Source: Streptomyces endophytica (GTDB lineage: Bacteria; Actinomycetota; Actinomycetes; Streptomycetales; Streptomycetaceae). From it: 64,000 bases of DNA. The translations under genes were made by a program, and so were the position numbers. Under the pieces are notes generated by a model, which saw only the letters and a list, made by a program, of their open reading frames with translations, made no database searches and was not told where the DNA came from. Location: NCBI RefSeq assembly GCF_026153355.1, contig NZ_CP110636.1, positions 6,200,001 to 6,264,000 of the forward strand, in the 5' to 3' direction. This document shows, piece after piece, positions 29,086-36,651 of the stretch (positions are counted from its first letter, which is position 1; each line of letters begins with the position of its first letter).

Positions 29086-29259
29086 CCTACGAGGTGGGCT
29101 CCCTTCGCCGGCATGGTCCGGATCAGGTGCTTGGGGGTCGCCGTCCGGTCCGCATGACCTTTCAGCCTCTCAGCCCGACCTTCACTCGCGTCCTCGGCGA
29201 GAACCGAAGTCCTCGTTGCGAGGTCCGCTCCAATCGGACTCCCTCGCTCGCCCCGTAGG
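29086..29259 (-). promoter_or_regulatory. TPP (thiamine pyrophosphate) riboswitch aptamer, orphan
   Basis: On the minus strand the aptamer core is clear: GGGCTGAGAGG (CUGAGA at 29173-29168), CACCTGATCCGG (CUGAUC at 29126-29121) and ATGCCGGCGAAGGGA (to about 29099). The closing P1 helix pairs CCTACGGGG (29259-29251) with CCTCGTAGG (29094-29086) over nine positions. It is about 174 bases long, more than the usual 100, because the P2/P3 side carries an insertion. No thiamine gene follows on this strand: transcription would run straight into the antisense of the GMC dehydrogenase. The identification is firm and the target is unknown. Confidence 0.93.
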
Positions 29260-29383
29260 CCGGTCTTCAGGATACTCCCGACGAAAGGGTATGGAACAGG
29301 CCCAGAGCCTCTTTTTCAGATAATTTCCGACATTCCCCGCGACCACCCCTCCGCGCGCCTCCCAGACGCCCCAGAAATGCAGA

Positions 29384-29407
29384 AAACCCCTGGTCAACCA
29401 GGGGTTT
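29384..29407 (-). terminator. terminator of tRNA-Leu
   Basis: An 11-bp inverted repeat AAACCCCTGGT / ACCAGGGGTTT, followed on the minus strand by TTTTCTG. It lies 15 bases after the tRNA 3' end and is a good intrinsic terminator for it. It separates the tRNA from the riboswitch. Confidence 0.8.
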
Positions 29408-29421
29408 CCAGGGGATCTCAG

Positions 29422-29509
29422 TGGTGTCCGAGGGGGGACTTGAACCCCCACGCCCGATAAAGGGCACTAGCACCTCAAGCTAGCGCGTCTGCCATTCCGC
29501 CACCCGGAC
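29422..29509 (-). tRNA. tRNA-Leu (anticodon GAG)
   Basis: 88 bases including an encoded CCA end. The acceptor stem GTCCGGG pairs with the 3' strand ending CGGAC plus discriminator A. The anticodon stem is CTAGC/GCTAG around loop TTGAGGT, giving anticodon GAG. A long variable arm (GTGCCCTTTATCGGGCGT) and the T arm GGGGGTTCAAGTCCCCC complete a class II tRNA, as leucine requires. Confidence 0.96.
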
Positions 29510-29600
29510 TAGGTGTGATCTTCGCGGGGCGTTTCCCGCGGCGACGTGGACAACCATACCAAGGTTTCGGAGTGCCTTTCACCTGGCAGGGAGCCCCCCG

Positions 29601-30172
29601 CACGTACCTGGCCCTCCCGCCGCGGGGCGCTGCGCTTTGCGGTGCCTCCCACGTACCCGTCTCTCCCGCCGCGGGGCTTGTTCGCCGTTGCGCTTTGCGG
29701 CGCCCCGCACGTACCTGTCTGCGGCGCCGCGGGTCGTCTCGCCGTAGCGCCTGGCGGCGGGCGTTGTTTTGTCGGGTGCGGTGCCGGCCCTCCAGACTTC
29801 GTCCTCCGGTCCAGCCCCTCCCGTGAGTGGGAGGTAAGAGCTGGTTGGGGCGGGCGTCATCTGTTGCCTGCGGGCACGTAGGCATTACGTGCACCCCCAC
29901 CGGCCAAAACTTTCCCCCTCACGGGAGGGGACGGGCCGGAGGGGCCGGTTGTGTGGACGTAAAGCGTCAGCAGTCCACACAACCGGCCCCGGAGGCCCGT
30001 CACCGCACCCAACAACCACCCAGCCCGCCGCTGGGGGCACCTCCCAGCGTTAGCTGGGGGAGCAACGGCGAACAACAACCGCGGCGCCGCAGACAGGTAC
30101 GTGCGGGGCGCCGCAAAGCGCAACGGCGAGAAACCACCACGGCGGGACAGACAGGTACGTGGGAGGCAAACC
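29601..30172. repeat. repeat element with 51-bp perfect inverted arms and five CACGTACC units
   Basis: Three direct units of about 50-58 bases on the left (CACGTACC at 29601, 29650, 29708) and two inverted units on the right (GGTACGTG at 30096 and 30154) flank a centre of about 350 bases. The core arms 29682-29732 and 30079-30129 are perfectly complementary over 51 bp, and the similarity continues imperfectly outward to about 95 bp. No transposase frame is inside. It has the look of a miniature inverted-repeat or dispersed intergenic element. Confidence 0.82.
29941..29990. repeat. 18-bp perfect hairpin at centre of repeat element
   Basis: Left arm 29941-29958 and right arm 29973-29990 are perfectly complementary with a 14-base loop GTAAAGCGTCAGCA. 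It lies near the middle of the larger inverted repeat. It could be a bidirectional terminator or part of the element. Confidence 0.7.
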
Positions 30173-30180
30173 CAAGCGCG

Positions 30181-30522
30181 TCACGCGTGGTTCTGTCGCG
30201 CGATCGCCTTATGGTGGCGGACCACTTCATCGATGATGAAGTTGAGGAACTTCTCCGCGAACGCCGGGTCCAGCCGGGCTTCCTCGGCCAGGCGGCGCAG
30301 GCGCTCGATCTGGGCCGCCTCGCGGGCCGGGTCGGCGGGCGGCAGGCTGTGCCGGGCCTTGAGCTCACCGACCTGCTGGGTGCACTTGAAGCGCTCGGCG
30401 AGCAGATGCACCAGCGCGGCGTCGAGGTTGTCGATGCTGCCGCGCAGATAGCGCAGTTGCTCACGGGCTGCCTGGTCGGCGACGGTGGCCGCTTCGCCGG
30501 CCGCCGGTGTCCCTTCGCTCAT
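30181..30522 (-). CDS. chorismate mutase (AroQ type)
   Basis: 113 residues, the all-helical AroQ fold typical of small actinomycete chorismate mutases. Visible features are the opening LRYLRGSIDNLDAALVHLLAERF, the active-site lysine and arginine region QVGELKARHSLPPADPAREA, and the closing FLNFIIDEVVRHHKAIA. It converts chorismate to prephenate at the head of phenylalanine and tyrosine synthesis. I chose the ATG at 30522 by homology, although its ribosome site is close. An ATG at 30570 adds 16 residues. The gene ends right beside the repeat element. Confidence 0.9.
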   Translation of the reverse strand: MSEGTPAAGEAATVADQAAREQLRYLRGSIDNLDAALVHLLAERFKCTQQVGELKARHSLPPADPAREAAQIERLRRLAEEARLDPAFAEKFLNFIIDEVVRHHKAIARQNHA

Positions 30523-30844
30523 GTGCCTCTCGCCATCGTCGGTCGGTACTTCGCTGGTGATCGGATGCACATTACCCGGCCGAGGGGCGCCGGCCGGGTA
30601 CGGTCTCGCGGATCGGACCAGCCGGGACGTGGTCAGTCCCCGTCAGGCGTCGGTGCGTTCGCGCTCGGGGTGCGTAGGGCGGGTGTGCGCGCGCTGCCGG
30701 CCACCGGCGGTCGGGAGCGGGCGGATTTCGGCCCGGCTCCCGGCGGTGGCGTCGGTCCGCACGTGCAGGACAATTACGTGCAGGACAATGAGGTCGTGAA
30801 GCGCTTCGACCACCAGCACATACCGAACCGGGACTGAGGACGAC
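30523..30844. promoter_or_regulatory. divergent promoter region with 15-bp tandem repeat
   Basis: The 322-base gap between chorismate mutase and fdhD contains two tandem 15-base copies, ACGTGCAGGACAATT and ACGTGCAGGACAATG, at 30761-30790, 55-85 bases before the fdhD start. This suggests a regulator site for fdhD. Nothing else is clear. Confidence 0.4.
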
Positions 30845-31693
30845 ATGGGACGAGTCACGGAGCGACGCAAGGTCATCCGCATCCGGGACGGGGCGGTCTC
30901 CACCCGTCCGGACACGCTCGTCGCCGAGGAGCCCCTGGAGATCCGGCTGAACGGCAAGCCGCTGGCGATCACCATGCGCACCCCGGGCGACGACTTCGCG
31001 CTGGCGGCGGGATTCCTGGTCAGCGAGGGGGTGCTGGGCGGCGCCGGCGATCTGCAGAACATCCTGTACTGCGCGGGTGCCACGGCGGACGGCGCGAACA
31101 CCTACAACGTGGTGGACGTGCAGACCGCGCCGGGCGTGGTCCTCCCCGACATCACCCTTGAGCGGAACGTCTACACGACCTCGTCCTGCGGACTGTGCGG
31201 CAAGGCCAGTCTGGACGCGGTGCGTACGACGGCCCGCTGGCCGATCGACGACACCCCGCCGCTGCGGCTGGCGCCGGAGCTGCTGGCCGGGCTCCCCGAC
31301 CGGCTGCGGGCGGCGCAGCGGGTCTTCGACCGGACCGGGGGGCTGCATGCGGCGGCCCTGTTCACCGAGGACGGCGAGCTGCTCGACATACGGGAGGACG
31401 TGGGGCGGCACAACGCCGTCGACAAGCTGATCGGCCGGGCGCTGCAGAACGGGCAACTGCCGCTCTCCCGGACGGTTCTGCTGGTTTCGGGCCGGGCGTC
31501 GTTCGAGCTGGCGCAGAAGGCCGTGATGGCGGGGATTCCGGTGCTGGCCGCGGTCTCGGCGCCCTCGTCGCTGGCCGTGGACCTGGCGGCCGAGACGGGT
31601 CTGACCCTGGTGGGCTTTCTGCGCGGTGCGTCGATGAACGTGTACGCGGGTGAGCACCGCCTCGCGCTGCCCGCGCCGGCCGCGACGGGCTGA
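30845..31693 (+). CDS. fdhD: formate dehydrogenase accessory sulfurtransferase FdhD
   Basis: 282 residues. FdhD carries sulfur from a cysteine desulfurase to the molybdenum cofactor of formate dehydrogenase. The active cysteines are in SSCGLCGKA (Cys115 and Cys118), and other family blocks are TPGDDFALAAGFLVSEG, DVGRHNAVDKLIG and VSGRASFELAQKA. The 3' end is convergent with a MarR gene with six bases between. No formate dehydrogenase gene is in the window. Confidence 0.95.
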   Translation: MGRVTERRKVIRIRDGAVSTRPDTLVAEEPLEIRLNGKPLAITMRTPGDDFALAAGFLVSEGVLGGAGDLQNILYCAGATADGANTYNVVDVQTAPGVVLPDITLERNVYTTSSCGLCGKASLDAVRTTARWPIDDTPPLRLAPELLAGLPDRLRAAQRVFDRTGGLHAAALFTEDGELLDIREDVGRHNAVDKLIGRALQNGQLPLSRTVLLVSGRASFELAQKAVMAGIPVLAAVSAPSSLAVDLAAETGLTLVGFLRGASMNVYAGEHRLALPAPAATG

Positions 31694-31699
31694 GGCCGG

Positions 31700-32146
31700 T
31701 CACCGGTCCGGCGCGACGATCTTGCCGAGCAGGGTGATCAGCTGGGCGCGTTCGCCGGGGGTCAGGGCCGCGGTGAGTTCCGCGTTGGCCTGATCGCCGA
31801 GCTGCTGGGTGCGGCGGAGCCGCTGTCTGCCGGCGGTGGAGATCTCGACGGCGTTCTTGCGCCGGTCCTTGGGGTCGGGGGTGCGGGTGACCAGTCCGTC
31901 CTTCTGCAGGTCGTTGACCAGCGTGACCATGTCCTTGGGATCGATGCCGACGGTCCGGCCGAGGTCCGCCTGGGAGACCGGGCCGAGCTCGTCGACCGCC
32001 GACAGGACGGCGTGGTGCATCATCCGCATGCCCTCGGTGGCGAGGGCGTCGGCGACCAGGCGGTGGCCGCGGGCCGCGGCGCGGCCCAGCAGCCAGCTGG
32101 GGAGGGCGCGGATACGGCTGGGGGCGTAAGGGGTGTCGTCGGACAT
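31700..32146 (-). CDS. MarR-family transcriptional regulator
   Basis: 148 residues from the ATG at 32146. The winged helix region contains VSQADLGRTVGIDPKDMVTL and the wing DPKDRRKNAVEIS. The flanking helices would form the dimer interface. It is divergent from a quinone-oxidoreductase-like gene at 32283, and a strong inverted repeat lies between. The usual arrangement is a repressor that responds to a phenolic, quinone or oxidant and controls the neighbouring enzyme. Confidence 0.9.
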   Translation of the reverse strand: MSDDTPYAPSRIRALPSWLLGRAAARGHRLVADALATEGMRMMHHAVLSAVDELGPVSQADLGRTVGIDPKDMVTLVNDLQKDGLVTRTPDPKDRRKNAVEISTAGRQRLRRTQQLGDQANAELTAALTPGERAQLITLLGKIVAPDR

Positions 32147-32185
32147 GGGACCACCGTAGCGAATTCCATGGGGAGGACCAACGAA

Positions 32186-32210
32186 AAACCATTGGCACGC
32201 CCAATGGTTT
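32186..32210. promoter_or_regulatory. MarR operator candidate
   Basis: A perfect inverted repeat AAACCATTGG-CACGC-CCAATGGTTT is centred between the divergent MarR and oxidoreductase genes. A weaker copy (GTTGGGGCACCCAAT) follows just downstream, nearer the oxidoreductase. The 10-bp arms and AT-rich ends fit MarR-type binding sites. Confidence 0.7.
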
Positions 32211-32282
32211 GCGGTTACCGTTGGGGCACCCAATGAAACCGGCCGGCGTCCGTCGGCCGACTCTCCCTGGAGGTGCCGGCCC

Positions 32283-33224
32283 ATGCGCCGAGTCCGATTC
32301 CATTCCTACGGCGGTCCCGAGGTCCTGCGCGTCGAGGAGGCCGAGGCGCCGGTGCCCGGTCCCGGTGAACTCCTGGTCCGTACCGAGGCGATCGGCGTCA
32401 CGCTGCCGTGCGTGCGGCGGGTGCGCGGCGACGGCAAGGGCGGCGGCGATCCGCTGCCCTCGATGCCCGGCGGGGAGATCGCCGGCGAGGTCGTCGCGCT
32501 CGGTCCGGACGTCACCGGCTTCGCCGTCGGCGACCGCGTCACCTCGCTCACCCTCACCGGCTCGTACACCGAACTCGCCCTGGCGCCCGCCTTCCTGGCG
32601 AGCCGGATACCGGACGGGGCGAGCGCGGTGGAGGCGGTGGCCCTGGTGCGCAGCGGGCATGTCGCGCTCGCCGCGCTGAGCACCGCGAACCCGCAGGGCG
32701 CCGAGTCGGTGCTGATCACCGGCGCGGCCAGCGGCACCGGGCACCTCGCGGTCCAGCTGGCCAAGTTGCAGGGGGTGCCGCGCGTGGTGGCCGCCGTCAG
32801 TTCGGCCGCCAAGGCGGAGTTCCTGTACGGCCTGGGCGCCGACGAGGTGGTGACGTACGACCAGGAGTCCTGGGGCGAGCCGGTGGACGTGGTGCTGGAC
32901 GGCGTGGGCGGCGAGGTGCTGCCGTGGGCGCTGGCCGCGGTGGCCGAGGGCGGCCGGCTGGTCTTCTTCAACTCCGGTGGCGGGACGATCCCGGCGTACG
33001 AGCTGCTGGCCGGTTCCAAGACCGTCACCGGGCTGACCATGCGCCGGTTCACCACCGTCCACCGGGAGCGGTACGAGGCCCACCGCGAGCAGCTGTGGGA
33101 ACTGGCCGGTTCCGGGCGGCTGCGGGCCGTGGTCCATGCCGAACTCCCGCTGGCGGACGCCGCGAAGGCGCACGAGATCATCGAGGGCCGGACCAACCTC
33201 GGCAAGGTCGTGCTGCGGCCGTGA
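32283..33224 (+). CDS. zinc-free MDR oxidoreductase (quinone oxidoreductase-like)
   Basis: 313 residues, a medium-chain dehydrogenase/reductase of the quinone-oxidoreductase subgroup. It opens MRRVRFHSYGGPEVLRVEE and has the GDRV turn and a nucleotide site in VLITGAASGTGHLAVQLAK. The cysteine and histidine ligands of zinc enzymes are lacking. It would use NADPH to reduce a quinone or enone. Control by the divergent MarR regulator is likely. Downstream is a secreted sialidase with its own start region. Confidence 0.88.
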   Translation: MRRVRFHSYGGPEVLRVEEAEAPVPGPGELLVRTEAIGVTLPCVRRVRGDGKGGGDPLPSMPGGEIAGEVVALGPDVTGFAVGDRVTSLTLTGSYTELALAPAFLASRIPDGASAVEAVALVRSGHVALAALSTANPQGAESVLITGAASGTGHLAVQLAKLQGVPRVVAAVSSAAKAEFLYGLGADEVVTYDQESWGEPVDVVLDGVGGEVLPWALAAVAEGGRLVFFNSGGGTIPAYELLAGSKTVTGLTMRRFTTVHRERYEAHREQLWELAGSGRLRAVVHAELPLADAAKAHEIIEGRTNLGKVVLRP

Positions 33225-33447
33225 GCACCGGCGACCGAAGGTCTCGCAGGCCGGGAGGGCGGCGGATGTGCGGACCGGAGGGCGGGGCGGATGCGACCGG
33301 GCGGGTGAATTCCGGCTGGGGCAGGGAGAACCGTCGCACGCTCCTTGTCGCGGTCCGCACGCGGCAGTAGCTTCCGTCAGGGATGCACATAGGACGTGGG
33401 ATGTCCTGATGACCCGACCGCCGATCCCTCGAAGGGCAGGCCGGACC

Positions 33448-35424
33448 ATGACGTCAGTTCTCCGCGCACACCCCAGCCCCCGCCGCAGATCCAGGCGCCG
33501 CCGCGCCGCCCTCCTGCTCTCCGCGCTGACCGCCGCGGCCCTCTCCCTCCTGCCGAACTCCCCCGCCCAGGCGGCGTCTGACGTGGCGTCGGGCACGCCC
33601 GGCGCCACCGCGGCCGCGCCGCCGGCCGGCGGCTTCGAACAGCAGGTCCTCTTCAAGGCCGCCCAGGAACAGGGCTACTTCTGCTTCCGGATACCGGCCG
33701 TGGTCAGGTCCACCCACGGCACCCTGCTCGCCTTCGCCGAGGGCCGGCGGCACGACTGCGGCGACTCCGGCGACATCGACCTCGTCCTCAAACGCTCCAC
33801 CGACGGCGGCCGCACCTGGGGCCCGCTCCAGGTCGTCAACCGCGGCGACGGCGACACCCACGGCAACCCGGCGCCCGTCGTGGACCGCCGTACCGGCCGC
33901 ATCGTCCTCGGCGAGACGTACAACAAGGGCCGCACCGACGGCCTCAGCTGCGACGTGCCGTGCGATCGCACCCCGCACCTCCAGTACAGCGGCGACGACG
34001 GCGCCACCTGGTCCGCGCCGCGTGATCTGACGTCCGACATCCGACCTGCACAGTGGAACTCCTGGTACGCCACCGGCCCCGTGCACGGCATCCAGCTCAC
34101 CCGCGGACGGCACGCGGGCCGGCTGGTCTTCGGCATCAACGCCGAGAGCTACGCGGGCAACCGGGTCACCGCCAACCACGCCGCCCTGGTCCACAGCGAC
34201 GACGACGGGGACACCTGGAAGGTCGGCGCGCTCGACACCTGGCCGATCGCCCCGGACAGCACCTTCCGGCAGAAGCCCTCGGAGATGACGCTGCTGGAAC
34301 GCTCCGACGGCGCGATCTACGTCAACGGCCGCGAACAGGACGGCACGGACCTGGGACATCGGACGTGGGCGGTCAGCCGCGACGGCGGCGACTCCTTCGC
34401 CGCGCCGTTCCGCGCCCTCCCCGACCTCTACACGCCGATGGTGCAGGCCTCCGCGCTGCGCCTGCCGCACTCGTCCGCCGCCGGCGGCCGCAGCCGCACC
34501 CTCTTCGCCGCGCCCGCCGACCCCGACCGCCGCCGGACCATGACCATCCGCTCCTCCTGGGACGAGGGCCGCACCTGGGAGGGCGTCGACCGGGGCGCCC
34601 GGGTCACCACCGACTGGTCCGGCTACTCGGACCTGGTCGCCGTCTCCCCCGACGTCACCGGCCTGATGTACGAGGGCGGCCGGGTCGACGCCCGGGACGA
34701 GATCCGCTTCGTCCGCTTCACCGAGGAGTGGCTCGGCCCGCGCCGCGGCCCCGACCCCACGACCCGCGACACCGCCCCCGGCGCCCGGCCCGCGCTCGTC
34801 CTCGGCGGTCCGCGGCGCACCGACGGCCGGTTCGGCGGGGCGCTCGACTTCGACGGCAAGGACGACGCCGTACGCCTGCCGTTCCGCACCTCCCTCCCGC
34901 TGGGCGCACACGACTTCACCTGCAGCCTGTGGTTCCGCTACGAGACCGGGACCGGCGAGCAGCCGCTGCTGTGGATGGGCGGCGTGGGCACCAGGACGCC
35001 CCAGGTCGCGCTGGAGGGCGATCCGGCGAACGGCAGGATCGTCGCCCGGCTCACCGCCGTCGACGGCGCCAAGCCGGCCGCCACCGCCCAGGCCGTCACC
35101 AACAGCGCCTACAACGACGGCGACTGGCACCATCTGGCGCTGCGCCGCACCGGCGGCCGCCTGCTGCTCACCGTCGACGGCACCGAGACCACCGTCGTCC
35201 CCGACGTCCCGGGATCGGTCAGCCGCGGTTCGGTCTTCGGCGTCCACCTCGGCCAGAAGCCGGACGCCCGCGCGCAGTTCACCGGCGCGCTGGACGAGGT
35301 GCGGGTCTACCGCCGGGCGCTGACCGACGCGGAGCTGTCCGGCGTCCGCGAGGACGACGCCCCGGTGCGCGCGCCGCTGGTGCTGGGGCTGTCGTTGGAC
35401 CGGGTGACCGGGCCGGGCAGGTAA
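33448..35424 (+). CDS. secreted sialidase with C-terminal LamG-like domain
   Basis: 658 residues from the ATG at 33448. An ATG at 33409 adds 13 residues. The signal peptide has an Arg-rich start, ALLLSALTAAALSLL and a cleavage site after AQA at residue 42. The catalytic propeller shows the FRIP motif (80-83) and five Asp boxes, including STDGGRTW, SGDDGATW, SDDDGDTW, SRDGGDSF and SWDEGRTW. A LamG/concanavalin-like domain (about 460-605) with FGGALDFDGKDDAVRLP follows. It should release terminal sialic acids outside the cell. The 3' end overlaps the convergent symporter gene by 118 bases. Confidence 0.92.
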   Translation: MTSVLRAHPSPRRRSRRRRAALLLSALTAAALSLLPNSPAQAASDVASGTPGATAAAPPAGGFEQQVLFKAAQEQGYFCFRIPAVVRSTHGTLLAFAEGRRHDCGDSGDIDLVLKRSTDGGRTWGPLQVVNRGDGDTHGNPAPVVDRRTGRIVLGETYNKGRTDGLSCDVPCDRTPHLQYSGDDGATWSAPRDLTSDIRPAQWNSWYATGPVHGIQLTRGRHAGRLVFGINAESYAGNRVTANHAALVHSDDDGDTWKVGALDTWPIAPDSTFRQKPSEMTLLERSDGAIYVNGREQDGTDLGHRTWAVSRDGGDSFAAPFRALPDLYTPMVQASALRLPHSSAAGGRSRTLFAAPADPDRRRTMTIRSSWDEGRTWEGVDRGARVTTDWSGYSDLVAVSPDVTGLMYEGGRVDARDEIRFVRFTEEWLGPRRGPDPTTRDTAPGARPALVLGGPRRTDGRFGGALDFDGKDDAVRLPFRTSLPLGAHDFTCSLWFRYETGTGEQPLLWMGGVGTRTPQVALEGDPANGRIVARLTAVDGAKPAATAQAVTNSAYNDGDWHHLALRRTGGRLLLTVDGTETTVVPDVPGSVSRGSVFGVHLGQKPDARAQFTGALDEVRVYRRALTDAELSGVREDDAPVRAPLVLGLSLDRVTGPGR

Positions 35425-36449
35425 CTGCCGCCCTCGGCCGCCGCGGCGGGATCGCCCTCCCGCCGCGGCTCCGGTTCCGTCTCCGCGCCCCACCGCCGGG
35501 CCAGCACCGCACACACCATCAGCTGCATCTGGTGGAAGAGCATCAGCGGCAGCACCGCCAGGCCGGCCTGGGCGCCGAACAGCACGCTGGCCATCGGCAG
35601 CCCGGCCGCCAGGCTCTTCTTGGACCCGGCGAAGGTGATCGCGATCCGGTCCGCGCGGCCGAAGCCGAGCCGGCGCGCGCCGTACGACGTCCCGGTCAGC
35701 ATCACCGCGAGCAGCACGGCCTCCACGCCCAGCAGGCACAGCAGCCGCAGCGGTGAGACCTGGTGCCAGATGCCCTGGACCATCCCGGTGCTGAAGGCGC
35801 TGTAGACGACGAGGAGTATCGAGCCGCGGTCCACGTAGCCGAGGGCCTTCTTGCGGCGGGTGAGGAACGGCCCGATCCAGCGGCGCAGCAACTGCCCGGC
35901 CAGGAACGGGAGCAGCAGCTGGCAGACGATCGAGACCAGCGAGCCGGCCGAGAACCCGCCGCCGTCCCCGTGCAGCACCAGCCCGGCGAGCAGCGGCGTG
36001 ACGACGATGCCGACGAGGCTGGAGAAGGAGCCGGCGCAGATCGCGGCCGCGACGTTGCCGCGGGCGAGGGAGGTGAAGGCGATCGACGACTGGACCGTCG
36101 AGGGGACCAGGCACAGGAACAGCAGCCCGGTGTAGAGGGCGGGCGGCAGGACGTACGGGACGAGTCCGCCGGCGGCCAGGCCGAGCACCGGGAAGACGGC
36201 GAAGGTGCAGGCCAGGACGGTCAGGTGGAGCCGCCAGTGGCGCAGGCCGGCCATCGCCTCGCGGGTGGAGAGCCGGGCGCCGTAGAGGAAGAAGAGGAGC
36301 CCGACGGCTCCGGTGGAGGCGCCGTCGGCGACCGTGGCGGCCGGTCCGCGGGCGGGCAGCAGTGCGGCCAGGGCGACGGTGCCGACCAGCGCCAGGATGT
36401 AACCGTCCACGGGCAGCCAGGAGGGCGGCTTGGGCAAAGGGCGGCGCAT
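35307..36449 (-). CDS. bile acid:sodium symporter family transporter (YfeH-like)
   Basis: 380 residues with about ten membrane helices. Family blocks include GAVGLLFFLYGARLSTREA, the CLVPSTVQSSIAFTSLARGN crossing loop and TFAGSKKSLAAGLP, which mark the PF13593 branch of the BASS superfamily. The last 55 residues are a hydrophilic tail encoded inside the convergent sialidase gene, so the natural stop may have been lost or extended. The substrate is unknown. A LysR gene is divergent from it and is the likely regulator. Confidence 0.87.
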   Translation of the reverse strand: MRRPLPKPPSWLPVDGYILALVGTVALAALLPARGPAATVADGASTGAVGLLFFLYGARLSTREAMAGLRHWRLHLTVLACTFAVFPVLGLAAGGLVPYVLPPALYTGLLFLCLVPSTVQSSIAFTSLARGNVAAAICAGSFSSLVGIVVTPLLAGLVLHGDGGGFSAGSLVSIVCQLLLPFLAGQLLRRWIGPFLTRRKKALGYVDRGSILLVVYSAFSTGMVQGIWHQVSPLRLLCLLGVEAVLLAVMLTGTSYGARRLGFGRADRIAITFAGSKKSLAAGLPMASVLFGAQAGLAVLPLMLFHQMQLMVCAVLARRWGAETEPEPRREGDPAAAAEGGSYLPGPVTRSNDSPSTSGARTGASSSRTPDSSASVSARR

Positions 36450-36651
36450 GGTCTCTCTTCGGTGGTCCGGCGGCTGACGGGCGGTGCGGTGCGGGGTGGA
36501 CGGTGCCCCGTCCAGGGTGCCGGGCGGTGCGGCGATCGGGAAGCCCTCTTACCGTGGTCACTGTCATCATGAATTGCGATGGCCCGGCACCCCCGAAGGG
36601 GTGGGTGTCCCTGATCGCCGGGCGCCGGTCGCCCCCGCCCCTGGAGGTGTC

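Noticed and set aside
29267..29473. A 68-codon frame overlapping tRNA-Leu
   Set aside because: It uses tRNA and terminator sequence. The tRNA structure is complete.
29601..30172. Insertion sequence with transposase
   Set aside because: Inverted arms are present, but the centre encodes nothing like a transposase in any frame.
29827..30837. A 336-codon plus-strand frame beginning in the repeat element
   Set aside because: It crosses the repeat arms and is antisense to chorismate mutase. The sequence is low complexity and has no ribosome site.
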